From the NCBI GenBank assembly GCA_031271525.1, contig JAISVO010000135.1, positions 1-5,267 of the forward strand: a stretch of 5,267 bases of DNA, read 5' to 3'. This document shows, piece by piece, positions 1 to 5,267 of this stretch (positions within the stretch are counted from its first letter, which is position 1; each line of letters starts with the position of its first letter). This DNA comes from Oscillospiraceae bacterium (GTDB lineage: Bacteria; Bacillota; Clostridia; Oscillospirales; UBA929). The translations under genes and the position numbers were made by a program. The notes under the pieces are model-generated. The model was not told the origin of the DNA. It did no database searches and saw nothing but the letters and a program-made list of their open reading frames with translations.

Positions 1-1
1 G

Positions 2-163
2 CGCTTCGTGTCCCGGATGAACGGGAGAAACCTTCCGCCCCCGGTGGAAGCGATGCTGGAGAGGCGGCACGGGTTTTTGGACGCCGAACCGCACAACCTC
101 AAGGTCGAGGGCGGCAAAAACAAAATAGAAGACATCTGCGGGCTCATCCTGCGATCGGTTTAA
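2..163 (+). CDS. C-terminal fragment of an unidentified protein (5' end outside window)
   Basis: An open frame runs from the window edge to a TAA at 161-163 and gives 53 residues, beginning RFVSRMNGRNLPPPVEAMLE and ending in GLILRSV. It lies on the same strand as the genes that follow, and its stop is 33 bases before the proposed smc start, so it is probably the preceding gene of the same operon. The segment is charged at first (ERRHGF, then a GGKNK turn) and ends in a hydrophobic helix-like stretch, as a cytoplasmic protein C-terminus might. I do not recognise the family. It does not look like the double-stranded-RNA-binding C-terminus of RNase III, which often precedes smc in Firmicutes. 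That it is coding is inferred from the open frame, the fit of the stop to the smc ribosome binding site, and G/C-rich third positions like those of its neighbours. Confidence 0.6.
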   Translation, partial: RFVSRMNGRNLPPPVEAMLERRHGFLDAEPHNLKVEGGKNKIEDICGLILRSV

Positions 164-180
164 CCGGGAAGCGAACAATA

Positions 181-187
181 AAGGGGG
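181..187 (+). promoter_or_regulatory. Shine-Dalgarno sequence supporting the CTG start of smc
   Basis: AAGGGGG at 181-187 can pair with the CCUCC core of the 16S rRNA 3' end, using one G-U wobble. It is followed by nine bases and then CTG at 197, an ordinary spacing. No ATG, GTG or TTG occurs in the smc frame between the in-frame TAA at 179-181 and GTG 263. This site is therefore the main sequence evidence for where smc translation begins. Confidence 0.6.
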
Positions 188-196
188 CGATACGGA

Positions 197-3100
197 CTGG
201 GAACGCTGAAATCAATCTCCATACAGGGTTTCAAGACCTTCCCCGACCGTGTCGAGCTCACCGTGCCGTCCGGGGTGACCGCCGTCGTCGGGCCGAACGG
301 GAGCGGCAAGAGCAATATCGCGGAGGCGGTTCGGTGGGCGCTGGGCGAACAGAACGCCCGGGTGATGCGATGCGACCGAAAGATGGAAGAGGTGATCTTC
401 CACGGTTCGGAGAAACGGGGCGCGCTTGGTTTTGCTGAGGTCGCCCTGACGATCGACAACACCGACCGGACCCTTTCGTGGGATGCCGACGAGGTAACCC
501 TGACCCGCCGCCTCTACCGCTCGGGCGAGAGTGAGTATTTTATCAATAAATCCGCCGTCCGCTTAAAAGACATCACCCTGCTTCTGATGGATACGGGACT
601 GGGCGCGGGCGGCTACTCGATTATCGCGCAGGGGATGATCGACCGGATCATGACCGAAAAACCGGCGGATCGGCGGGGAGTCTTTGAGGAAGCTGCCGGG
701 ATCGCGAAATACCGGAGCCGGAAGGAGGAGGCGCAGCGGAAGCTGAACGCCGCCGAACAGAACTTGCTCCGGGTCTCTGACAAGATCGACGAGCTGGAAC
801 CGCAGGTCGAAGCCCTGCGGGATCAGGCGGAAACTGCCCGGCGATTCCTGCTGCTGCGGGACGAACTCCGGGGTCACGAGATCAACCTCTGGCTCCACCA
901 GATCGAGGGGATCCGCGCCGGGAAGGATAAACAGAACGATGCCTTCCGTGCCGCGAAAGAGCGTTTCGAGCAAAGCCGCGCCGAACTGGACGGTATGTAT
1001 GCCGATATGGAGCGAATGGAGCGGGAGTCCCTCGACCTCGCGCAGGCGTCCGAAGTCCTCCGGAAGACGGTGAGCGATACGGAGAGCCGCCGCGCCGAAG
1101 CCGAAGGAAGCCTGAAAGTCGCTCAAAATGACGTCAATCATTTGGAGCGGGCGAAAGCGGAACTGCTGGACGCCGCCGAGCGTCACGATGAAAGGCTCGC
1201 CGCTCTGCAAAGACAGCGCGCCGAACGGGAAGCGAGTTTTTTGGCGGTCGAGGAATCCTTGCGGGCCGAAAACGGCGCCCTCGCGGCGCTGACCGAGGAG
1301 ATTGCCGTCCTCGCGGCGCAGAGCGGCGACTTGACCGCGAAGGCGGACGCCCTGCGGGCGAGGGTTGCGGCCGAGCAAGCCGCGATCAGCGAGGGAAAAT
1401 TGACAATCACCGCGCTGGAAGCGCGGCGGGGGGAACTCGCGGCCCGACGGCAGGCGCTGATCGCGGAACAGGAGCGGGGCGGGGCCGCCTTGACCGAGGC
1501 GAAGCATCGGATGGAGATTGTCGCCCGGGATCTTGCGGCGGCGAGAGAAAAGGCCGGGGAACTGGATAACGTGATCCAAGGCTATACGATGCGGGTGGTC
1601 CAGCGGGAGGGGAAGTTCGCCGAAGCGCGGGAGAAGCGGGAGGCTCTCCGGCGGCGGCGGGAGGAAAAGGGCTCCCGCCTGAACCTTCTGCGGGACTTGG
1701 AGCATGAGTATGAGGGTAACCACGCGGTCGCAACCGTAATGGGGTCCCGTCTACCGGGGCTGCACGGCGTACTGAGCGACTTGATCCAAACCGGGGACGA
1801 GACGGCTCTCGCCGTCGAAATCGCGCTGGGCGCGGCGCTGCAAAACATCGTTGTGGGCAGCGAGAACGACGCCAAGGCGGCGATCGGTCTTCTAAAAGAA
1901 CGCCGGGCGGGCCGGGCAACCTTCCTTCCGCTGACGACGGTGGACGGGCGGGAATGGACCGACGCGCCAACCGGCGGTGAATCGTTGGGGCTCGCGTCCC
2001 AATTGGTGAACTGCGACGAGCAATACCGGGGGATTGTGCGGAGTTTATTGGGGAGGACGCTCGTCTGCCGGACGCTGGACGGGGCGATCGAACTATCCCG
2101 CGAACTGGGTCAAAGGATACGGATCGTGACACTGGATGGACAGGTGATCAACGCGGGCGGTGCGATCACCGGCGGCAGCGTGGGCAAGAAGGTGGGGATC
2201 CTCTCTCGGAAGAACGAAATCGCCCGGCTGGAGGGCGAGCTGTCCGTTTTAGCGGAGCAGGAGAGCGACGCGCAAAAACGGTTCGAGGAAACCGAACGCG
2301 CCCTCAAAGCGGCGCGGTATGACCTAGATGTCGCCGAAGGGGAGCGGACGCAGGCAAAAGACGAGGGCAACGCGCTGGCCGCAGAGGAGCGGCATCGTAC
2401 GGCGCTTTTGAAGACCCTTGAGGACGCCGGGGCGATGTCGGCCGCGGAGCTTGAAAACCTTGGGCAGTCGCTTACCGCGATCGGCGGCGAAACCGAAACG
2501 GCTAATAGCCGCGTCGGGGACCATACGGCGGCATCGGCCCGTTTGGAAGAGGAGTTGGCGTCGCTGACCGAAGGGGTCAGCACCCTTGGGCTGACCCGGG
2601 GATCGGTGTTGGAGAGGCAGGCGTCCTTACGCGAGAGGATCGCCGGACTTCAGGCGGAGCGGGACAGCACCCTCGCGGCCCTCGCCGACTATGATGAGCG
2701 GATCAGGGACCTTTCGATGGATGCCGGGAGCCGCGCAGCGGCCCTCGCCGACTACGAGCGCCGCGCGGAACTCCTGCGGAAGCGCTGTGAGGAGACGGGG
2801 GCCGAGATCGGGGAGCTGAGCCTTGAACTCGCGAACCGCCGCGCCGAAGCCGAAGTGCTGGCGGCAAAACAGCGGACGCTGGAAGGCGAGCGGGTGTTGA
2901 CGAACCGGCGGGTCAAGGACGGCGCGGAGCAGAATATGGCGCTTTCCCGGGCGGCGGATAAGCTGGAGAACAACCTGCAAACCACCCAGAAGGAGGAGGA
3001 CGCGATCATTTCCCGCCTCTGGGAACAATATGAGTTGACCGTTACCAAGGCGCAGGAGAGCCGCACCCCGATGGAGAGCGTAAGCCGCGCCCAACGCCGC

Positions 3101-3742
3101 GCCGGGGAGCTGAAGAAGGAAATCGCGGCCCTCGGCAGCGTCAACGTCGGTGCGATTGAAGCGTATGAGAGCGTTGGAGAGCGGTACCGATACTTAACCG
3201 AGCAGAAGGGCGACGCGGTGCGGTCCAAAAACGAGTTGGACGGGATCATCGAGCGGATCACCGGGGAGATGCGGAATCAGTTCGCCGAGCGCTTCGCCTT
3301 GATCGCGAAGAAATTTTCTGAAACGTTCACTGAAATTTTTGGCGGCGGCGAAGCCGCCCTCGAACTGGACGAGGGCGCGGACATTCTGGAGAGCGGCGTT
3401 GAGGTGAAGGCGCAGCCACCGGGGAAGAAACTGCGCTCGATCTCCCTGCTGTCGGGCGGCGAACAGTCGCTGTCCGCCATCGCGCTGTATTTCGCTATCT
3501 TCAAGGTCCGCCCCGCGCCCTTCTGTGTGCTGGACGAGATTGATCATGACCTCGACGATGTCAACGTCGGGCGGTTCGCTTCCTATCTGCGGCGGCTCTC
3601 GCAGAACACGCAGTACCTCGTCGTCACCCACCGGCGGGGGACGATGGAGCAGGTCGGGATGCTGTACGGCGTCACAGCGCAGGAACCGGGTGTCAGCAAG
3701 GTGATCCCGTTGCGGTTAGACCAAATTGAAGACGCGGACTAA
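197..3742 (+). CDS. smc: Chromosome segregation protein SMC (condensin ATPase)
   Basis: SMC is the ATPase of bacterial condensin. With ScpA and ScpB (not in this window) it forms a ring that extrudes DNA loops and helps arms of replicated chromosomes separate. From CTG 197 the protein has 1181 residues, close to the roughly 1186 of Bacillus subtilis SMC. The N-terminal head starts LKSISIQGFKTF; Walker A is GPNGSGKSN (about 32-40, Lys38), the Q-loop glutamine is near 145, and FEEAAGI is at 163-169. A long coiled coil follows to about 520. The hinge spans about 521-680 and includes GGAITGG (654-660). The returning coil runs to about 1020. The C-terminal head carries the signature LSGGEQSLSA (from 1085), Walker B FCVLDE (catalytic Glu1114) and VVTHRRGTME. 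The first conventional start, GTG 263, would remove the first strand and the QGFK motif, so I place the start at CTG 197. Oddities: Gln1090 where Arg/Lys is usual, and IDHDLDD after Walker B. Identity is certain; the start codon is inferred. Confidence 0.95.
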   Translation: MGTLKSISIQGFKTFPDRVELTVPSGVTAVVGPNGSGKSNIAEAVRWALGEQNARVMRCDRKMEEVIFHGSEKRGALGFAEVALTIDNTDRTLSWDADEVTLTRRLYRSGESEYFINKSAVRLKDITLLLMDTGLGAGGYSIIAQGMIDRIMTEKPADRRGVFEEAAGIAKYRSRKEEAQRKLNAAEQNLLRVSDKIDELEPQVEALRDQAETARRFLLLRDELRGHEINLWLHQIEGIRAGKDKQNDAFRAAKERFEQSRAELDGMYADMERMERESLDLAQASEVLRKTVSDTESRRAEAEGSLKVAQNDVNHLERAKAELLDAAERHDERLAALQRQRAEREASFLAVEESLRAENGALAALTEEIAVLAAQSGDLTAKADALRARVAAEQAAISEGKLTITALEARRGELAARRQALIAEQERGGAALTEAKHRMEIVARDLAAAREKAGELDNVIQGYTMRVVQREGKFAEAREKREALRRRREEKGSRLNLLRDLEHEYEGNHAVATVMGSRLPGLHGVLSDLIQTGDETALAVEIALGAALQNIVVGSENDAKAAIGLLKERRAGRATFLPLTTVDGREWTDAPTGGESLGLASQLVNCDEQYRGIVRSLLGRTLVCRTLDGAIELSRELGQRIRIVTLDGQVINAGGAITGGSVGKKVGILSRKNEIARLEGELSVLAEQESDAQKRFEETERALKAARYDLDVAEGERTQAKDEGNALAAEERHRTALLKTLEDAGAMSAAELENLGQSLTAIGGETETANSRVGDHTAASARLEEELASLTEGVSTLGLTRGSVLERQASLRERIAGLQAERDSTLAALADYDERIRDLSMDAGSRAAALADYERRAELLRKRCEETGAEIGELSLELANRRAEAEVLAAKQRTLEGERVLTNRRVKDGAEQNMALSRAADKLENNLQTTQKEEDAIISRLWEQYELTVTKAQESRTPMESVSRAQRRAGELKKEIAALGSVNVGAIEAYESVGERYRYLTEQKGDAVRSKNELDGIIERITGEMRNQFAERFALIAKKFSETFTEIFGGGEAALELDEGADILESGVEVKAQPPGKKLRSISLLSGGEQSLSAIALYFAIFKVRPAPFCVLDEIDHDLDDVNVGRFASYLRRLSQNTQYLVVTHRRGTMEQVGMLYGVTAQEPGVSKVIPLRLDQIEDAD
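2675..2754 (+). repeat. Direct 17-base duplication inside the smc C-terminal coiled coil
   Basis: The 17 bases GCGGCCCTCGCCGACTA occur at 2675-2691 and again at 2738-2754. They are 63 bases apart, in the same reading frame. Both encode AALADY followed by an acidic/basic run (DERI and ERRA), at residues 827 and 848. The 21-residue spacing equals three coiled-coil heptads, so the register is kept. It could be an old internal duplication in the arm or chance in an Ala/Leu/Arg/Glu-rich, G+C-rich sequence. Confidence 0.5.
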
Positions 3743-3763
3743 AATAACGCAAGGAGAGGGAAA

Positions 3764-4639
3764 ATGGGTCTCTTTGACAGGTTAAAAGGGAAACTCGGGA
3801 GCGTATTCATTGAGGGGGAGAAGGTCGGCGACGAGTTCTACGACGGTCTGGAGGAGTCGCTGATCCTCTCGGATACCGGGGCTGTGCTGGCCGGCGAAAT
3901 CGTGGAGGAGCTCCGCAAGCGCTGTAAAAAAGAAGGGATCAGGCTCCAGCAGGACGCCAAAGCCACCTTGCGGACACAGCTCACCGAGCTTTTGGAGAGC
4001 GCCGGGAATCGGGGGATGGTCCTTGCGACAAAGCCTTCGGTCGTGCTGATGATCGGCGTCAATGGGGCGGGCAAAACTACCAGCGTGGGAAAACTCGCCG
4101 CAAAACTGGCTGGTGAAGGGAAAAAAGTTCTCCTGTGCGCGGCCGACACCTTCCGGGCGGCGGCGGCGGATCAGCTGGAAATCTGGGCAAACCGAGCCGG
4201 TGTCGGCATTGTGCGGCAGCAGGAGGGCGCGGATCCCGCGAGCGTACTCTTCGACGCGGTCAACGCCGCCCGGGCGCGGGATGTCGACGCCGTCCTGTGC
4301 GACACCGCCGGGCGTTTACAGAACAAGCAGAACCTAATGAATGAGCTGAACAAGATCAGCCGGGTTTTGGACCGGGAGCTGCCGGGTTCTTCTCGGGAGA
4401 CACTGTTGGCGCTGGACGCGACGACGGGTCAGAACGGGCTGGCGCAGGTGCGGGAGTTCGCCGCGTCGGCCGGGCTGACCGGGATTGTTTTAACCAAGCT
4501 GGACGGCACCGCCAAAGGCGGTATCGTGCTGGCGGTAGCACGGGTGACGGGGGTTCCGGTGAAATGGGTCGGGACCGGTGAACAGATCGGCGACTTCGCC
4601 CCGTTTGACCCCAAGGCGTTTATCGAGGCGATCATATGA
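3764..4639 (+). CDS. ftsY: Signal recognition particle receptor FtsY
   Basis: FtsY is the SRP-type GTPase at the membrane that receives ribosome-nascent-chain complexes from Ffh/SRP and hands them to SecYEG. The 291 residues form an NG core: N domain about 1-90, G domain from about 91. Visible motifs are P-loop GVNGAGKTT (98-106, Lys104), DTFRAAA (128-134), DTAGR (180-184), TKLDG (244-248, guanine specificity) and the closing GTGE (270-273). The protein opens MGLFDRLKGKLGSVF, a short basic amphipathic segment that fits the lipid-binding helix of Gram-positive FtsY. The acidic A domain of E. coli FtsY is absent. DTFRAAA and the short N-terminus argue for FtsY rather than Ffh, as does the absence of a methionine-rich M domain. 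AAGGAG at 3751-3756, seven bases before the ATG, is a strong ribosome binding site. The 21-base gap after smc implies co-transcription, and the stop overlaps the rdgB start. Confidence 0.97.
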   Translation: MGLFDRLKGKLGSVFIEGEKVGDEFYDGLEESLILSDTGAVLAGEIVEELRKRCKKEGIRLQQDAKATLRTQLTELLESAGNRGMVLATKPSVVLMIGVNGAGKTTSVGKLAAKLAGEGKKVLLCAADTFRAAAADQLEIWANRAGVGIVRQQEGADPASVLFDAVNAARARDVDAVLCDTAGRLQNKQNLMNELNKISRVLDRELPGSSRETLLALDATTGQNGLAQVREFAASAGLTGIVLTKLDGTAKGGIVLAVARVTGVPVKWVGTGEQIGDFAPFDPKAFIEAII

Positions 4640-5199
4640 CGGTGGTGGCGGCGACCCGGAATCCCGGCAAGGCGCGGGAGTTCAGCCGGATTTTGTCCCC
4701 TTTGGGCTTTACGGTCAAAAGTCTCGATGAGTTGGGGGTGTCGGGCGAACCAGAGGAGACGGGGAGTACCTTCCTCGAAAACGCCCGGATCAAAGCCGCC
4801 GCCGCCGTTGCCGCCACGGGGTTTCCGTCGGTCGCGGACGACTCGGGGATTTGCGTGGACGCGCTGGGCGGCGCGCCCGGGGTTCGCTCGGCACGGTTTG
4901 CCGAACCGGGAAAGCGAACCGAAACCCTCTTGGCCTTGTTGGAGGGGCATACCGACCGCTCAGCACGGTTCGTCGCCTCCGTAGTCCTGCTCTACCCAGA
5001 TGGGCGGGAGATTACCGCCGAGGGGATATGCGAGGGGGAAATCGCGCCCGCCCCGTGTGGAGACGGCGGGTTTGGTTACGACCCCGTTTTCTTTCTGCCC
5101 GAGCTCGGGAGGACGATGGCGGAGCTGACCCCGGACGAAAAAGACGGGGTTTCCCATCGGGGGAAGGCGCTCCGCGCCCTCCTCGCAAAACTGTCGTGA
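4636..5199 (+). CDS. rdgB: XTP/dITP pyrophosphatase (HAM1/RdgB family)
   Basis: This family hydrolyses deaminated purine triphosphates (dITP, ITP, XTP) to monophosphate and pyrophosphate in the cytoplasm, keeping hypoxanthine and xanthine out of DNA and RNA. The 187 residues are slightly fewer than in E. coli RdgB (197). Motifs in order: ATRNPGKAREF (6-16, substrate loop), EETGSTFLENA with Lys53 (40-53), ADDSG (67-71, Asp69 at the catalytic/metal site), GGFGYDPVF (144-152), MAELTPDEK (161-169) and SHRGKAL (173-179, base recognition). The segment after PGVRSARF (81-88) is shorter than usual, reading AEPGKRTETLL instead of the common GE-D-N-rich loop. The ATG lies inside the ftsY stop (ATGA, 4636-4639) without an obvious Shine-Dalgarno of its own, so translation is probably coupled to ftsY. 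All main catalytic motifs are intact, so I expect an active enzyme. Confidence 0.96.
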   Translation: MTVVAATRNPGKAREFSRILSPLGFTVKSLDELGVSGEPEETGSTFLENARIKAAAAVAATGFPSVADDSGICVDALGGAPGVRSARFAEPGKRTETLLALLEGHTDRSARFVASVVLLYPDGREITAEGICEGEIAPAPCGDGGFGYDPVFFLPELGRTMAELTPDEKDGVSHRGKALRALLAKLS

Positions 5200-5267
5200 C
5201 GCTGGGGTTGTATGGCGGGAGCTTCAACCCGCCGCATATCGGGCATGTCGAAGCCGCTCGGAGCGCG
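5196..5267 (+). CDS. nadD: Nicotinate-nucleotide adenylyltransferase, N-terminal fragment (cut by window end)
   Basis: Only 24 codons are present. They read, from a GTG start, (M)TLGLYGGSFNPPHIGH and continue VEAARSA to the window edge. GGSFNPPHIGH is the nucleotide-binding motif of the HIGH-type nucleotidyltransferase superfamily, and this form, with FNPPH and two preceding glycines right at the N-terminus, is typical of NadD. NadD adenylates nicotinate mononucleotide to deamido-NAD in NAD biosynthesis. The GTG at 5196 overlaps the rdgB stop as GTGA, which repeats the ftsY-rdgB arrangement and suggests coupled translation; no good ribosome binding site lies just upstream. CoaD and the tRNA-modifying TmcAL/YlbM proteins share the fold. 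CoaD usually reads more like GSFDP at this place, so NadD is the best reading, but the substrate cannot be settled from 24 residues. Confidence 0.85.
   Translation, partial: MTLGLYGGSFNPPHIGHVEAARSA

Noticed and set aside
2..163. Upstream fragment as the C-terminus of threonine synthase or RNase III
   Set aside because: The LPPPVEAML segment faintly recalls the C-terminal part of some threonine synthases, but the remaining residues do not fit, and no RNase III RNA-binding domain pattern is seen. Naming it would be a guess.
563..1723. Long open frame of 386 codons on the minus strand opposite smc
   Set aside because: It lies wholly within smc, has no recognisable domain, is rich in Pro/Arg/Leu as expected from the complement of G+C-rich coding DNA, and has no operon context on that strand. 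It is a shadow of smc.
1407..2132. Open frame of 241 codons on the minus strand, very rich in Arg, Pro and Ser
   Set aside because: Composition is typical of an antisense shadow of G+C-rich coding sequence, and the plus-strand smc hinge region fully explains the DNA.
1087..2855. Identical 20-base segment at 1087-1106 and 2836-2855, encoding RRAEAE in both SMC arms
   Set aside because: The two copies sit at roughly matching distances on either side of the hinge, which is curious, but the words are low-complexity coiled-coil codons (Arg, Ala, Glu) in a G+C-rich genome. Chance or shared codon preference is enough to explain them.
263..3742. smc starting at GTG 263
   Set aside because: This start leaves out the conserved LKSISIQGFK region and the first strand of the ATPase head and has no suitable ribosome binding site just before it; the upstream frame is open and clearly homologous.
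3743..3763. Possible terminator or promoter between smc and ftsY
   Set aside because: The 21 bases contain only the A-rich spacer and the AAGGAG ribosome binding site; there is no hairpin followed by T residues and no room for a promoter.

Overview
The window is a compact, single-strand (+) housekeeping gene cluster from a G+C-rich bacterium (hand counts of sample lines give a little over 60 percent G+C). The order smc, ftsY, rdgB, nadD, together with a small FtsY lacking a long acidic N-terminal domain, suggests a Gram-positive member of the Firmicutes. A G+C-rich clostridial lineage of the Oscillospiraceae/Ruminococcaceae type is my best guess. That placement comes from gene order and protein style only; no 16S or other marker is present.

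Layout: positions 2-163 are the last 53 codons of an upstream gene I cannot identify. After a 33-base gap comes smc, a full-length SMC condensin ATPase. Its homology begins upstream of the first ATG/GTG/TTG codon, so it appears to start at a CTG (197) behind a G-rich Shine-Dalgarno sequence, giving 1181 residues. ftsY (signal recognition particle receptor) follows after 21 bases with its own strong ribosome binding site. rdgB (XTP/dITP house-cleaning pyrophosphatase) overlaps the ftsY stop by ATGA. The window ends in the first 24 codons of a nadD-type nucleotidyltransferase that overlaps the rdgB stop by GTGA. No gene-free stretch exceeds about 35 bases, and I see no terminator, promoter, RNA gene, mobile element or CRISPR array.

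The spacing and overlaps argue for one polycistronic message covering chromosome organisation (smc), co-translational membrane targeting (ftsY), nucleotide-pool sanitation (rdgB) and NAD synthesis (nadD). These products are not known to act in one pathway; the linkage is a growth-related housekeeping operon.

I do not find an undescribed system here. The points worth a second look are the apparent CTG start of smc, several substitutions around the ATP-binding and dimer-interface motifs of SMC, a short FtsY N-terminus, and small sequence duplications in the SMC coiled-coil arms.
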